A stretch of 64,000 bases of DNA from the NCBI GenBank assembly GCA_001873065.1, contig MNYM01000024.1, forward strand, positions 16,408 through 80,407, read 5' to 3'. The translations under genes were made by a program, and so were the position numbers. The DNA comes from Flavobacteriaceae bacterium CG2_30_31_66 (GTDB lineage Bacteria > Bacteroidota > Bacteroidia > Flavobacteriales > Flavobacteriaceae). A model generated the notes under the pieces. That model did no database searches. It was not told the DNA's origin and saw only the letters and a list, made by a program, of their open reading frames with translations. How positions within the stretch are numbered: position 1 is the stretch's first letter; each line of letters begins with the position of its first letter. Below are positions 35,285-46,666 of this stretch, piece by piece.

Positions 35285-36529
35285 CTATTCTCTCATTTTT
35301 TTATAAACAACTCTAAGTGCATCTGCTTTGTCGGTATATTCTAAAATATCATAAATATTTAAAAGCGATTTTACAGTTTCTTCAGATCTATTTAATTCGT
35401 CCGCTTTTTCGAGGAATGGTAGAGCTTTTTTGTACAAATCTTTTTGTTGTTTTTCAAGTTCGTTATATTTTTTATTGTTAGATAAGTTGTTGTTCATTTC
35501 ATCAACAATTGATTGCTCTCCAGATAAAATTGCGACTGCTAAATTCATATAAGCATCCACATAATCTGGTTTTAATTCGATGGCTTTTTTATAGTATTCG
35601 AGAGCTTCATCAATTTTTTTCTCATTTTGATTTACAACACCCAAGTTAAAAAACAATGTTGGGTTGTTTGGATCTAAACGAATTGCTTCTTGCATTAATG
35701 CTGCAAACTTGTCCATTTTCTCAAGTTTGATATACAATTGAGCTTCATTCAAAAGTAAATTTAAATCTTTCGGATCATTTTTTCTTGCTTCTTGTAAAGC
35801 AACCATAGCCTCCTCAGTTTTCCCCTCGTTTACATAAATGTAAGCGATGTTTTTGATGATATCAGCTTTCTTTGATTCTGTTACTTTATTTGTTGGATTA
35901 GAATATTGACCAAGTTTAACCATTGTATCTCTATTCGCTTTATTTCCAAGGTTTTCAACCTCTCCACTAGCTTTGTTAACCGCATAAAATTCTGTTGCAA
36001 TTCCTGTATAGCCTAATTCTTGCAATTTTTTATAATACCCTAAAGATTTCTCATAATCTTTTGCTAATGAAGCACTTACTGCTGCGTTGTATAAAAAAGA
36101 AGTGTCTTTTGGGCTTAATTGATAGGTTAAATAAAAGTTTTCAGCTGCATTTTTATAATCCTTCTCTTCATTATAAAAATTAATCGCTTTTTTAGACACA
36201 AACTGTAATAAGTCATTCAATTTTGGTTCGGCCTCTTTGGTATATTTTTTCTTACCTATTTGATTTTCATAAGTTATCAATTTATTGTAAGCCTCTGCCG
36301 CTTTTTTAACATCTCTTGTACCATAAGTTTGTCCTTTAAGAAAATAATATTGAGCCTTGTATTTTTCATCCATGGTTTCTTCCATAGCGTCCAAAGATTC
36401 AATAATGGTTTGAGCTGTTTTAAAATCGCCTCCTTTAATAGCTTTTTCAGCATTTTTTAACTCATCCTTTTGCGCATATAATCCAATAGTCATGAATCCT
36501 AAACAAAGCGCTACTAATTGTTTTTTCAT
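35285..36529 (-). CDS. Secreted tetratricopeptide-repeat protein
   Basis: 414 residues from the ATG at 36529 (MKKQLVALCLGF), which begins a signal peptide ending GLYAQ; the longer frame upstream overlaps gyrA and is rejected. At least six TPR-like helix pairs follow, clearest at NPTLFFNLGVVNQNEKKIDE and DYVDAYMNLAVAI. Periplasmic scaffold with unknown partner. It starts 22 bases after the gyrA stop and is likely co-transcribed with it, an arrangement I believe is common in Flavobacteriia. Confidence 0.9.
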   Translation of the reverse strand: MKKQLVALCLGFMTIGLYAQKDELKNAEKAIKGGDFKTAQTIIESLDAMEETMDEKYKAQYYFLKGQTYGTRDVKKAAEAYNKLITYENQIGKKKYTKEAEPKLNDLLQFVSKKAINFYNEEKDYKNAAENFYLTYQLSPKDTSFLYNAAVSASLAKDYEKSLGYYKKLQELGYTGIATEFYAVNKASGEVENLGNKANRDTMVKLGQYSNPTNKVTESKKADIIKNIAYIYVNEGKTEEAMVALQEARKNDPKDLNLLLNEAQLYIKLEKMDKFAALMQEAIRLDPNNPTLFFNLGVVNQNEKKIDEALEYYKKAIELKPDYVDAYMNLAVAILSGEQSIVDEMNNNLSNNKKYNELEKQQKDLYKKALPFLEKADELNRSEETVKSLLNIYDILEYTDKADALRVVYKKMRE

Positions 36530-36551
36530 TTTTGATTGATTTAATTTATAA

Positions 36552-39074
36552 TTATTCTTGATTTTCATTTGATTCATTTTCAATATTCGTATCATTCCCA
36601 ATATTTGTGCCGTTTTCAATTTCAACCTCATTTTCATCTTCATGAACCACTCCTGCCACTGCTGCAATGGCATCATCTTCTTTGATATTTATCAATCGAA
36701 CACCTTGCGTTGCACGTCCCATAACTCTCAAATCTTCCACTGCCATTCTAATAGTTAATCCTGATTTGTTAATAATCATCAAATCATTCTTGTCATCTAC
36801 ATTTTTAATGGCAACTAAATTTCCTGTTTTTGCAGAGATATTCAAAGTTTTTACTCCTTTACCTCCTCTATTGGTAATTCTATAATCCTCTAAACTAGAG
36901 CGTTTTCCATAACCTTTCTCTGATACAACTAAAATATCGCTGTTCAAATCATTTACAGCAATCATTCCTATAACTTCGTCTTGATCGTCTTGCAAAGTAA
37001 TTCCTCTAACTCCAGAGGCAGTTCTTCCCATTGGACGAGTTTTAGCTTCTTCGAAACGAATTGCTTTTCCAGATTTTAAAGCTATCATTACTTGGCTATC
37101 ACCAGTTGTTAGTTTTGCTTCTAACAATTCGTCATCCTCTTTGATTGTTATAGCGTTAATTCCATTAGCTCTTGGGCGAGAATATTGTTCTAAAGAAGTC
37201 TTTTTCACTTGACCTTTTTTGGTTGCCATGATGACATAATGGCTGTTTACATATTCTTCATCTTTCAAATCTTGCGTTACTAAGAATGCTTTTACTTTGT
37301 CATCTGATTCAATATTGATGATGTTTTGAATAGCTCTTCCTTTGGTATTTTTTCCACCTTCTGGAATTTCGTAAACTCTCATCCAAAATACTTTTCCTTT
37401 TTGAGTAAAAAACAACATGTATTGGTGATTAGTTCCAACAAAAAGATGTTCTAAGAAATCTTCATCTCTTGTGGTTGCTCCTTTTTGACCACGTCCTCCT
37501 CTATTTTGAACTTTATATTCATCAAGATTTGTCCGTTTCAAATATCCAGCGTTTGAAATCGTAATAACCACTTTTGTGTCAGGAATCATGTCTTCAATTT
37601 GCATGTCACCTCCTGCGTATTCTATAGTTGATCTGCGTTCATCACCATATTTTTCCTTAATATGCAGTAATTCATCTTTGATGATTTGATAACGTCTAGG
37701 TTCGTTTGCTAAAATATCTTTGAAATCCGCAATTGACAACATGATTTCTTCATATTCTGAACGTAATTTATCCTGTTCAAGACCTGTTAATTGACGCAAA
37801 CGCATTTCAACGATTGCTTTAGATTGAATTTCTGTTAATGAAAAACGTTCCATCAATCTTTCACGAGCTTCATCGGCATTGGTTGATGATCTAATGATGG
37901 CAATTACCTCATCAATATTGTCTGATGCTATGATTAATCCCTCTAAAATATGGGCTCTTGCTTCTGCTTTTCTGAGTTCAAATTCTGTTCTTCGAACAAC
38001 AACGTCATGTCTATGTTCAACAAAATAATGAATTAATTGCTTTAAGTTTAATTGTTGTGGACGACCATTGACCAAAGCAATATTGTTAACACTAAAAGAA
38101 GTTTGAAGTTGTGTGTATTTATAAAGTTTGTTCAAGATGATATTTGGAATGGCATCTTTTTTTAAGACATAAACAATTCGCATTCCATTTCTATCAGATT
38201 CATCTCTGATATTTGAGATTCCTTCAAGTTTTTTCTCATTCACTAAATCCGCAGTTTTTTTAATCATTTCTGCTTTATTCACTTGATAAGGAATTTCAGT
38301 TACAATGATACAATCTCTGCCATGTACTTCCTCAAAAGCGGCTTTTGCACGAATTACTATTCTACCACGTCCAGTTTCAAACGCCTCTCTAACTCCATCA
38401 TACCCGTAAATAGTAGCACCTGTTGGAAAATCAGGAGCTGTGATGTGTTGCATCAATTCTTCAATCTCGATATCTCTATTGTCAATATAAGCAATAGTTC
38501 CATTGATAACTTCTGTCAAATTATGAGGTGCCATATTTGTGGCCATCCCAACTGCAATTCCTGAAGCTCCGTTTACTAATAAATTTGGGATTCTTGTTGG
38601 TAAAACTGTAGGTTCTTCGAGAGTATCATCAAAGTTTAATTGAAAATCCACAGTCTCTTTTTCAATATCAGCCAGCATTTCCTCAGATATTTTCTGCATT
38701 CTTACCTCAGTATAACGCATTGCTGCAGGCGAATCACCATCTACTGAACCAAAATTTCCTTGCCCATCAACCATCATATAACGCACACTCCATTCTTGCG
38801 CCATTCTTACCATAGAATCATAAACTGAAGTATCTCCATGTGGATGGTACTTTCCTAAAACTTCACCAACAATTCTTGCGGATTTTTTATACGCTCCTGT
38901 TGCTTTAATTCCTAACTCATGCATCCCAAAAAGCACCCTTCTGTGAACTGGCTTAAAACCGTCTCTTACATCTGGTAATGCTCTTGAAACAATCACTGAC
39001 ATTGAATAATCAATGTAAGCAGCTTTCATTTGATCTTCAATATTAATAGGAATTAACTTTTCACCTTCTGCCAT
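36552..39074 (-). CDS. gyrA: DNA gyrase subunit A
   Basis: 840 residues. GyrA cuts and rejoins DNA and, with GyrB, introduces negative supercoils. The N-terminal cleavage domain has the catalytic Tyr at residue 121 ([10 protein letters not shown]) and [11 protein letters not shown] at 41-51, including the quinolone-region stretch [15 protein letters not shown] (77-91) with Ser at 83 and Asp at 86. The C-terminal beta-pinwheel shows repeated G-[RK]-x-x-K motifs; the GyrA box is [10 protein letters not shown] near 530. The acidic tail (residues about 808-840, Glu/Asn rich) is lineage typical. Confidence 0.97.
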   Translation of the reverse strand: MAEGEKLIPINIEDQMKAAYIDYSMSVIVSRALPDVRDGFKPVHRRVLFGMHELGIKATGAYKKSARIVGEVLGKYHPHGDTSVYDSMVRMAQEWSVRYMMVDGQGNFGSVDGDSPAAMRYTEVRMQKISEEMLADIEKETVDFQLNFDDTLEEPTVLPTRIPNLLVNGASGIAVGMATNMAPHNLTEVINGTIAYIDNRDIEIEELMQHITAPDFPTGATIYGYDGVREAFETGRGRIVIRAKAAFEEVHGRDCIIVTEIPYQVNKAEMIKKTADLVNEKKLEGISNIRDESDRNGMRIVYVLKKDAIPNIILNKLYKYTQLQTSFSVNNIALVNGRPQQLNLKQLIHYFVEHRHDVVVRRTEFELRKAEARAHILEGLIIASDNIDEVIAIIRSSTNADEARERLMERFSLTEIQSKAIVEMRLRQLTGLEQDKLRSEYEEIMLSIADFKDILANEPRRYQIIKDELLHIKEKYGDERRSTIEYAGGDMQIEDMIPDTKVVITISNAGYLKRTNLDEYKVQNRGGRGQKGATTRDEDFLEHLFVGTNHQYMLFFTQKGKVFWMRVYEIPEGGKNTKGRAIQNIINIESDDKVKAFLVTQDLKDEEYVNSHYVIMATKKGQVKKTSLEQYSRPRANGINAITIKEDDELLEAKLTTGDSQVMIALKSGKAIRFEEAKTRPMGRTASGVRGITLQDDQDEVIGMIAVNDLNSDILVVSEKGYGKRSSLEDYRITNRGGKGVKTLNISAKTGNLVAIKNVDDKNDLMIINKSGLTIRMAVEDLRVMGRATQGVRLINIKEDDAIAAVAGVVHEDENEVEIENGTNIGNDTNIENESNENQE

Positions 39075-39334
39075 AAATGTATTTTTACTATTTATTCTTG
39101 ATTTTTAAAACAAGGCAAGATACAATTTCTTTCAGTTTTGACAAAGCTTTTATGTGATTAGAAACGTTAGAGTTATCAACATTTTTAAATAAATTTTAAC
39201 ATTGATTTATTTGCTTGATTTTCAGTAAATTCGCAATATACAAACATTGCCAAACTGTCAGATTTTTTCATTGGCATTTTTTTTGTTACATTCACAAAAA
39301 AAAGAATTAAATTTACGACAATATAGACATACAC

Positions 39335-41911
39335 ATGGACGATAATTTTTCACCAAAAGTTAGAGATGTAATTACTTTTAGCAAAGAGGAAGCCTTAAGA
39401 TTGGGACACGAATTTATAGGGACTGAACATCTTCTACTCGGATTAATCAGAAAAGGAGAAGGAAAAGCGATAGAAATATTATCAGCATTTGATGTTGATT
39501 TAATTCTTTTACGCAAAAAATTAGAACAACTTAATCCTTCAAATCCCACGTTTATTGATAGTTTCAATAAACCCAATTTGCAATTAACTAGACAAGCAGA
39601 AAAAGCCCTTAAAACAACTTTTTTAGAAGCCAAATTGTATGAAAGCGAATCAATAGATACTGCACATTTGTTGCTTTGTATTCTCAGAAATGAAAATGAC
39701 CCAACTACCAAATTGATTCAAAAATATCATATAAATTATGATGAAGCAAAAGCGTTGTATAAACAACTTCATGCAGAAGAAACTGACCTCAATGATGACC
39801 AAGATTTACCATCAAATCCAATCTCAGAAATTCCTTCTGATGATGATTATAATCCAGAAAAATCAAATCCTTTCGATCAATCACAAAGAGGAAAAATGGT
39901 TAAAAAATCAAAAACACCAGTTTTAGATAATTTTGGCAGAGATTTGACTTCATTGGCAGAAGCCGGAAAATTAGACCCGGTTGTTGGAAGACAAAAAGAA
40001 ATTGAACGCGTTTCTCAAATTTTAAGCAGAAGAAAGAAAAACAACCCAATGTTAATTGGTGAACCTGGCGTGGGAAAATCAGCTATTGCCGAAGGCTTGG
40101 CATTGAGAATTATCGAACGAAAAGTTTCGAGAATTTTATTTGACAAACGAATTGTTTCTCTTGATTTGGCAAGTTTGGTCGCAGGCACAAAATACAGAGG
40201 GCAGTTTGAAGAGCGAATGAAAGCTTTGATGAACGAGCTTGAAAAAAATGATGATATTATTTTATTCATTGACGAAATTCATACTATTGTTGGTGCAGGT
40301 GGCGCAACAGGTTCGTTAGACGCCTCAAACATGTTAAAACCGGCATTAGCAAGAGGTGAAATCCAATGTATTGGAGCTACAACACTGAATGAATATCGTC
40401 AAAATATTGAAAAAGATGGCGCTTTAGAAAGACGTTTCCAAAAAGTAATTGTTGATCCAACTACTGTTGAAGAAACCATTCAGATTTTGCACAATATCAA
40501 AAATAAATACGAAGAACACCACAATGTTAATTTCACAAATGAAGCCATTGAAGCTTGTGTAAAATTAACAAATAGATACATGACCGACAGGTATTTACCT
40601 GACAAAGCTATTGATGCTATGGACGAAGCAGGCTCTAGAATCCACATCACAAATATTGTGGTTCCAAAACAAATTTTGGAATTGGAAGCACAATTAGAAG
40701 TGATTCGTGAAAGAAAAACCAAAGCCGTTAACGGTCAAAAATATGAAGAAGCTGCCAAGTTGAGAGACGATGAAAAAAACATAGAAGCAGCCCTACATTC
40801 TGCCCAAAAACAATGGGAAGAAGATTCTAAATTGAACCGAGAAATTGTAACCGAAGACAATGTTGCAGAAGTCGTTTCAATGATGACAGGAATTCCCGTA
40901 AACAGAGTTGCTGAAGCTGAAAGTCATCGTTTATTTGAACTTCCTAAATCAATCAAAGGGAAAGTAATTGGTCAAGATGAAGCTGTTACCAAAGTTGTGA
41001 AAGCAATTCAAAGAAACAGAGTGGGATTAAAAGACCCAAATAAACCCATTGGTTCTTTTATTTTTTTAGGACAAACTGGTGTTGGAAAAACTCAATTGGC
41101 AAAAATTTTAGCTAAAGAATTGTTTGACTCTGAAGATTCTCTTATCAGAATTGATATGAGTGAATACATGGAAAAATTTGCTATTTCACGTTTGATTGGT
41201 GCGCCTCCGGGATATGTTGGCTATGAAGAGGGAGGACAATTAACTGAAAAAGTGCGAAGAAAGCCTTATGCAGTCGTACTTCTAGATGAAATTGAAAAAG
41301 CACATCCTGATGTTTTCAATATGCTACTACAAATTTTAGATGACGGATATATCACTGACAGTTTGGGTCGAAAAATCGATTTTAGAAATACAATTATCAT
41401 TATGACTTCCAATATTGGAGCTCGCCAAATAAAAGATTTTGGTGGTGGTCTTGGTTTTGGAACTTCTTCAAAAGAAGCTCAAGCTGAAGATTACGCAAAA
41501 TCGGTGATTGAAGGTGCCTTGAAAAAATCATTTGCTCCTGAGTTTTTGAATAGAATTGATGACGTTGTCATTTTTAATGCACTTGAAAAAGCAGACATTC
41601 ATTCAATTATTGATATTGAATTGAACAAACTTTTGCTGAGAATTTCTGATTTAGGCTACACTTTAACTATCAGCGAAAAAGCAAAAGATTTTATTGCTGA
41701 CAAAGGTTTTGATAAAAAATATGGTGCAAGACCTCTAAAAAGAGCAATACAAAAATATGTTGAAGACGCACTTGCCGAAGAAATTGTAAACTCAAAATTG
41801 ACAGAAGGCGACACCATCACCATGGAATTGGATGAAGAAAAAAGTGAACTTTTTGTAAAAATCAAAAAAGGTACCAAGAAAACAGAATCTCGAACTGAAT
41901 CAGGTTCATAA
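39335..41911 (+). CDS. clpC: ATP-dependent Clp protease ATP-binding subunit ClpC
   Basis: 858 residues. Hsp100 unfoldase that feeds ClpP. Clp_N repeats (about 1-150, [20 protein letters not shown]), an acidic linker (160-190), AAA1 with GEPGVGKS and LFIDEIHT, a middle UVR-like domain ([16 protein letters not shown]), AAA2 with GQTGVGKT and [10 protein letters not shown], and a C-terminal D2-small domain ending in a charged tail. ClpP is not in the window. Ends at a strong terminator. Confidence 0.96.
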   Translation: MDDNFSPKVRDVITFSKEEALRLGHEFIGTEHLLLGLIRKGEGKAIEILSAFDVDLILLRKKLEQLNPSNPTFIDSFNKPNLQLTRQAEKALKTTFLEAKLYESESIDTAHLLLCILRNENDPTTKLIQKYHINYDEAKALYKQLHAEETDLNDDQDLPSNPISEIPSDDDYNPEKSNPFDQSQRGKMVKKSKTPVLDNFGRDLTSLAEAGKLDPVVGRQKEIERVSQILSRRKKNNPMLIGEPGVGKSAIAEGLALRIIERKVSRILFDKRIVSLDLASLVAGTKYRGQFEERMKALMNELEKNDDIILFIDEIHTIVGAGGATGSLDASNMLKPALARGEIQCIGATTLNEYRQNIEKDGALERRFQKVIVDPTTVEETIQILHNIKNKYEEHHNVNFTNEAIEACVKLTNRYMTDRYLPDKAIDAMDEAGSRIHITNIVVPKQILELEAQLEVIRERKTKAVNGQKYEEAAKLRDDEKNIEAALHSAQKQWEEDSKLNREIVTEDNVAEVVSMMTGIPVNRVAEAESHRLFELPKSIKGKVIGQDEAVTKVVKAIQRNRVGLKDPNKPIGSFIFLGQTGVGKTQLAKILAKELFDSEDSLIRIDMSEYMEKFAISRLIGAPPGYVGYEEGGQLTEKVRRKPYAVVLLDEIEKAHPDVFNMLLQILDDGYITDSLGRKIDFRNTIIIMTSNIGARQIKDFGGGLGFGTSSKEAQAEDYAKSVIEGALKKSFAPEFLNRIDDVVIFNALEKADIHSIIDIELNKLLLRISDLGYTLTISEKAKDFIADKGFDKKYGARPLKRAIQKYVEDALAEEIVNSKLTEGDTITMELDEEKSELFVKIKKGTKKTESRTESGS

Positions 41912-41915
41912 ACTG

Positions 41916-41951
41916 AAAAAACCTCAAACACTAACGTTTGAGGTTTTTTTT
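41916..41951. terminator. Bidirectional terminator between clpC and hutH
   Basis: 14-bp perfect stem (41916-41929 with 41936-41949), 6-base loop, T-run. Confidence 0.9.
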
Positions 41952-41961
41952 AAAATAAATT

Positions 41962-43467
41962 TTAAAACAATTCATTGCTATCAATTTCAAAACTCTCAAT
42001 AAATTCGGAAGCTTTTTTAATGTCATAATGCATCACTCTATCTTCTTCCACAAAAGAAACTTCTTCTCTGAATATCCCAACCAATGAGGCTAAAAAAGGC
42101 GACGTTTTTGCCTTTGCAAAATACAATGCTTGAGAAGCTGTAAACAATTCAATAGCTAAAATCGTTTGTAAATTATCCGCAATTTTCTTACATTTTGTTG
42201 CAGCATTTGCGCCCATAGAAACGTGGTCTTCTTGTCCATTACTCGACTCAATAGAATCTACACTTGCAGGAGTGGCATATTGTTTATTTTGACTTACAAT
42301 GCTAGCAGCTGTATATTGAGGAATCATAAAACCTGAATTCAATCCTGGATTTGAAATCAAAAAAGGAGGCAAATGCCTGTGACCAGAAACCAATTGATAG
42401 GTTCGTCTTTCAGAAATATTTCCCAATTCAGAAAGCGCAATGGCAAGGAAATCCAATCCTAATGCCAAAGGTTGACCATGAAAATTTCCTCCAGAAATAA
42501 TTTCATTTTCTGTTACAAAAATATTTGGATTGTCGGTTACTGAATTTACTTCTGTCAAAAAAGTTTTTGTTACAAAACGAATGGTATCTTTTGTTGCTCC
42601 ATGAACTTGTGGCATACAACGAAAAGAATACGGATCTTGAACATGTTGTTTTTCTTGCGAAATAATTTCACTTCCCTCTAAAAAATCATTGATTCTTTCT
42701 GCGGTTTTAAGTTGTCCATTGTGAGGTCTTATCAGATGAATTAACTCGTTAAATGGTTCAATTCTTCCATCAAAAGCCTCTAAAGAAATTGTACCAATAA
42801 CGTCAGACAAATAGGATAATTTATACGATTTCAACAAACAATAAATTCCGAAAGCGGACATAAATTGAGTACCATTTAACAATGCTAACCCTTCTTTGGA
42901 TTGCAGTTTTATACTTTCCCAAGAAAAGATTTTTAATACTTTTTCGGCTGTTGTTTTTTTATTTTTATAATACACTTCACCCAATCCAATTAGCGGAAGA
43001 GAAAGATGAGCCAAAGGCGATAAATCACCAGAAGCGCCCAGAGATCCTTGTGAAAAAACTACAGGTATAATATCATTGTTATAAAAATCAATCAACCTTT
43101 TTACGGTTGCCAATTGCACCCCAGAATGACCATAACTCAATGATTGAATTTTGAATAAAATCATCAATTTTACAATCTCTTTTGGAACTTCTTCACCTGT
43201 TCCACAAGCGTGACTTTTCACTAAATTTTCTTGCAATTTTTGTAAATTATTTTCTGAAATTTTTACATTATACAATGCTCCAAAACCAGTGTTAATTCCA
43301 TACAAGGGTGTTGAAATAGATTTTGTTTTTTCATCCAAATAAAATCTGCATTTATTGATTTTTTCAATAGCAGAAACTGATAATTCTAATTGATGATTTT
43401 CTGTAATAATTTCTTTGATTTTCGATAAATCAAGAGCTTTATTGTCTATAAAATGAATTGCACTCAT
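41962..43467 (-). CDS. hutH: Histidine ammonia-lyase
   Basis: 501 residues. Converts histidine to urocanate and ammonia. The self-formed MIO prosthetic group comes from Ala-Ser-Gly, residues 145-147 in GSLGASGDLSPLAH. The Tyr of YGINTGFG (about 56) is present, as is QEDHVSMGANAA. No hutU, hutI or hutG neighbours are seen, so the rest of the pathway must be elsewhere. Divergent from the TlpA-like gene. Confidence 0.95.
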   Translation of the reverse strand: MSAIHFIDNKALDLSKIKEIITENHQLELSVSAIEKINKCRFYLDEKTKSISTPLYGINTGFGALYNVKISENNLQKLQENLVKSHACGTGEEVPKEIVKLMILFKIQSLSYGHSGVQLATVKRLIDFYNNDIIPVVFSQGSLGASGDLSPLAHLSLPLIGLGEVYYKNKKTTAEKVLKIFSWESIKLQSKEGLALLNGTQFMSAFGIYCLLKSYKLSYLSDVIGTISLEAFDGRIEPFNELIHLIRPHNGQLKTAERINDFLEGSEIISQEKQHVQDPYSFRCMPQVHGATKDTIRFVTKTFLTEVNSVTDNPNIFVTENEIISGGNFHGQPLALGLDFLAIALSELGNISERRTYQLVSGHRHLPPFLISNPGLNSGFMIPQYTAASIVSQNKQYATPASVDSIESSNGQEDHVSMGANAATKCKKIADNLQTILAIELFTASQALYFAKAKTSPFLASLVGIFREEVSFVEEDRVMHYDIKKASEFIESFEIDSNELF

Positions 43468-43548
43468 TTATGTTTGATTGATAATCAAAATTGCAACTTC
43501 AAAATTGTATATGCAAATGATTTTAACAATATTATGAGTTTTAAACTT

Positions 43549-43556
43549 TATATTTG
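43549..43556 (+). promoter_or_regulatory. TAnnTTTG box for the TlpA-like gene
   Basis: TATATTTG, 20 bases before the ATG at 43577. Confidence 0.42.
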
Positions 43557-43576
43557 CACTAAATTTAAAACCAAAG

Positions 43577-44602
43577 ATGAAAAATTATAAAATTATCATA
43601 TTTAGCATTTTTTTAATAACTGCATGTTCTAAAAAACACCCATCAGATTACTTAACATTATCAGGAAAAATTGAAAATAATAAAGATTCCTTAATCCGAA
43701 TTGTAGGAAGAGAAGGCCTTGTGAAAGAGATAAAATTCAATAAAGACGGGAGTTTTAAAGATACTTTGAAAGTACCACAATCAGCAATTTACAGTTTTAC
43801 AACAGAGAGTAATAAGAATGCCCCTATTTTTCTTAAAAATGGTTTCGACATTACTATCAAAGGGGATTATAGTGATTTTTTTGAAACCTTTAAATTTTCG
43901 GGAGAAGGTTCTCAAAATAGTAATTTTATCATTGCTCAAATAAAAAAAAGTAGGGATTTAGGGAATCCTCAAGATATTTTAAACCTTGAAAAAACTGCAT
44001 TTATAAAAAAATTAGATGAACTAAAATCTACATACGACAGTATTTTAAACTCATATCAAAATCTTGATAGCACTTTGTATGCAAATATTAAAGTTCAAAA
44101 TAAACAATTAATCAAATATTTTGAGGAAACATACAGCAAAAATCAAGTTTTTGGGCAGGGAAAACCTTCTCCAAAATTTGAGAATTACATTGATTTTAAA
44201 GGAGGTTCAAAATCTTTGGATTCTTTTAAAGGAAAATATGTGTATATAGATGTTTGGGCAACTTGGTGTGGACCTTGCATTCAACAAATTCCTTTTTTGA
44301 AAGAAATGAAAAAATTGTATAAAGATAAAAATATTGTTTTTGTTGGTATTTCATCAGATGAATCAACTAGAAGTGGTGGCTCATGGGAATCTGCTGAAAA
44401 AAAATGGAGAGATTTTGTAAAAGAAAATAGTTTAGGTGACGTTCAACTTTGGGCTGGTAAAGATTTTAGTTTTCAAGAAGCTTATCAAATCAATGGAATT
44501 CCAAGGTTTATATTGATTGATCCAAAAGGAAATATTGTTGATGCTGATGCTCCAAGACCCTCAGATCCAATTTTAAAGGAATTATTAGATTCAGTTTTAT
44601 AA
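43577..44602 (+). CDS. TlpA-like thiol-disulfide oxidoreductase lipoprotein
   Basis: 341 residues. Lipoprotein signal with Cys at residue 17 (FLITAC). A beta-rich DUF4369-type domain (about 25-120), a helical linker, then a thioredoxin fold from about 195 with WCGPC (C231, C234) and the cis-Pro in NGIPRFILID. A periplasmic redox protein that reduces or isomerises disulfides, probably in cytochrome or envelope biogenesis; the partner is unknown. Single gene with promoter box and terminator. Confidence 0.93.
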   Translation: MKNYKIIIFSIFLITACSKKHPSDYLTLSGKIENNKDSLIRIVGREGLVKEIKFNKDGSFKDTLKVPQSAIYSFTTESNKNAPIFLKNGFDITIKGDYSDFFETFKFSGEGSQNSNFIIAQIKKSRDLGNPQDILNLEKTAFIKKLDELKSTYDSILNSYQNLDSTLYANIKVQNKQLIKYFEETYSKNQVFGQGKPSPKFENYIDFKGGSKSLDSFKGKYVYIDVWATWCGPCIQQIPFLKEMKKLYKDKNIVFVGISSDESTRSGGSWESAEKKWRDFVKENSLGDVQLWAGKDFSFQEAYQINGIPRFILIDPKGNIVDADAPRPSDPILKELLDSVL

Positions 44603-44668
44603 TATTGGAACATTAAATTACGAATTTCAAATTACTTACTACTAATCTTGTAATTATCAAAAATTAAT

Positions 44669-44707
44669 AAAAAAGGCGAAATTTTCAGGAAAATTTCGCC
44701 TTTTTTT
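44669..44707. terminator. Bidirectional terminator
   Basis: 12-bp core stem GGCGAAATTTTC/GAAAATTTCGCC (44675-44686 with 44689-44700), flanked by A-run and T-run; lies between the TlpA-like gene and convergent accA. Confidence 0.85.
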
Positions 44708-44724
44708 AAAGGTAATTTTTAAAA

Positions 44725-45678
44725 CTATTCTTTATAAACCCCCATTTCAGCGTATTTCTGCATTCTTTTTGCAACTAATTCAGCATCATTTAAACCCTTT
44801 AATTCCTCAAAAGCAGCCAAAATTTGTTCTTCTACGGCTTTGAAAGCACCTTCTCTATCAGTATGTGCTCCTCCCATTGGCTCTTTGATGATTCCATCAA
44901 TCAAATTCAATTTTTTCATATCTGCACCAGTCAATTTTAAAGCATCAGCTGCTTGTTCTTTAAACTCCCAACTTCTCCACAAAATTGAGGAGCAAGATTC
45001 TGGAGAAATCACGGTGTACCAAGTATTTTCCATCATATAAACCCTATCTCCGACGCCAATTCCAAGTGCTCCACCAGAAGCACCTTCACCAATAACAATG
45101 GCAATAATTAGTGTTTTTAAACGAGTCATTTCAAAAATATTTCTTGCAATGGCTTCACCTTGACCACGTTCTTCAGCTTCTAAACCAGGATAAGCACCAG
45201 GAGTATCAAGCAAAGTAACCACAGGAATTCTGAATTTTTCAGCCATTTTCATCAAACGCAACGCTTTTCTATAACCTTCAGGATTTGCCATTCCGAAGTT
45301 TCTAAATTGACGCGTTTTTGTATTAAATCCTTTTTGTTGGCCAATAAACATAAAAGATTGATTTCCGATTTTACCTAAACCACCAACCATGGCTTTGTCA
45401 TCTTTTACGTTTCTATCTCCATGAAATTCCATAAAAGTATCCCCCAAAATAGCACGAATATAATCCATAGTATAAGGCCTGTTTGGGTGCCTTGACAATT
45501 GCACTCTTTGCCATGGAGAAAGATTTTTATAAATTTCTTTTCTAGCCTCTGCTAGTTTTTTTTCAATTTTCTTGCATGTTGCAGAAACATCTACCTCACT
45601 TTCTGCTCCAATAATTTGACATTTTTCAAGTTGGTCTTGTAGCTCTTTAATCGGCATTTCGAAGTCTAGATATTCCAT
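44725..45678 (-). CDS. accA: Acetyl-CoA carboxylase carboxyltransferase subunit alpha
   Basis: 317 residues, normal length. With AccD it transfers the carboxyl group from biotin to acetyl-CoA to form malonyl-CoA, the first step of fatty acid synthesis. N-terminal [16 protein letters not shown] helix; carboxyltransferase core with [30 protein letters not shown] and [15 protein letters not shown]. Own promoter box at 45712; accD is elsewhere. Confidence 0.96.
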   Translation of the reverse strand: MEYLDFEMPIKELQDQLEKCQIIGAESEVDVSATCKKIEKKLAEARKEIYKNLSPWQRVQLSRHPNRPYTMDYIRAILGDTFMEFHGDRNVKDDKAMVGGLGKIGNQSFMFIGQQKGFNTKTRQFRNFGMANPEGYRKALRLMKMAEKFRIPVVTLLDTPGAYPGLEAEERGQGEAIARNIFEMTRLKTLIIAIVIGEGASGGALGIGVGDRVYMMENTWYTVISPESCSSILWRSWEFKEQAADALKLTGADMKKLNLIDGIIKEPMGGAHTDREGAFKAVEEQILAAFEELKGLNDAELVAKRMQKYAEMGVYKE

Positions 45679-45711
45679 ATTGTAATTATTTTGATTTCAT
45701 TTTAGATTAAA

Positions 45712-45719
45712 CAAACATA
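45712..45719 (-). promoter_or_regulatory. TAnnTTTG box for accA
   Basis: Minus-strand TATGTTTG, 34 bases before the ATG at 45678. Confidence 0.4.
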
Positions 45720-45751
45720 CTATAAAAAATACTTTTTTAAATAAAATTGAG

Positions 45752-46666
45752 TTACTTTTTTGAATTTACTCTCTCTTTAAACTCCTGTTTTATTGTAGTT
45801 TTATTTTTAATAATTCCGTTTAATAATACCACTCCAAAAACAATAACTGCCCCAAAATAAAACTCAGGATTCATTTTTTCTTTATCACCAAAAATAAATA
45901 ATGCAAGTATTATTGCATAAATAGGTTCTAAATTAATGGTAAGCATCACTGTATAAGGTGATAAAAATTTCATTACTTTAACTGATGTAATAAAGGCATA
46001 TGCAGTACAAACGCTGCTCAAAATTGCAAGATAAACCCAATCCATTGTTTTTAAATCAAAAAAAGTTGGTGTAAAGCCTTTTGATAAAAATAAGTAAAAA
46101 GCCACGAAAACTGACCCAAAAAATAGTTGGTATAAAGAAATGGTATTTGCATCATATTTTTTTACAAAAAGGCCATTTAAAACTGAAAATAATGCAGCCA
46201 AAAATGCTGAAATTAGGGCATAGATAATCCCTAATTGATACCTACTTTCGAATTTAAAAATGATAGATAATCCAATAACAACTAGTAAACCTAGGAAAAT
46301 TTCTAAGGGTTTTACCTTACTTTTAAATAAAATCGGTTCAATTAATGAGGCAAAAAATGCGCCTGTACTCATTGTAACCAATGCTACAGAAACATTTGAA
46401 ACTTTAATTGCTTTGAAAAAGAAAATCCAATGAGTTGCAATGATAATCCCTGTGATTAAGAATTTTAAGATTCCCTGTTTATCAAGTGAAAAAGATTTTT
46501 TTTTGTAAATAAAAAATATGAAAATAAAAAAAACTGCAAGGCTCATTCTAAAAAAAACCAATGGAATTGCTTCCAAAGTGATTAATGCGCCAAGAATTGC
46601 TGTAAACCCCCAAATAAAAACAATGAAGTGCAATAAAAGATAGTTTTTAAAATTATTTTCTAGCAT
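45752..46666 (-). CDS. EamA/DMT family transporter
   Basis: 304 residues with ten predicted membrane segments in two EamA halves (about 8-135 and 148-290). The half-start VFIWGFTAILGALI and ATHWIFFFKAIKVSNVSVA are typical. Exporter of a metabolite, unknown. Its start overlaps the LptF/G stop by 14 bases, so the two are translated together in the tgt operon. Confidence 0.88.
   Translation of the reverse strand: MLENNFKNYLLLHFIVFIWGFTAILGALITLEAIPLVFFRMSLAVFFIFIFFIYKKKSFSLDKQGILKFLITGIIIATHWIFFFKAIKVSNVSVALVTMSTGAFFASLIEPILFKSKVKPLEIFLGLLVVIGLSIIFKFESRYQLGIIYALISAFLAALFSVLNGLFVKKYDANTISLYQLFFGSVFVAFYLFLSKGFTPTFFDLKTMDWVYLAILSSVCTAYAFITSVKVMKFLSPYTVMLTINLEPIYAIILALFIFGDKEKMNPEFYFGAVIVFGVVLLNGIIKNKTTIKQEFKERVNSKK

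Noticed and set aside
36530..36676. N-terminal 49-residue extension of the TPR protein
   Set aside because: It lies in the gyrA coding region on the same strand, and the ATG at 36529 begins a clear signal peptide.
39313..39711. 132-residue ORF antisense to clpC
   Set aside because: A shadow of the Clp_N coding sequence on the other strand.
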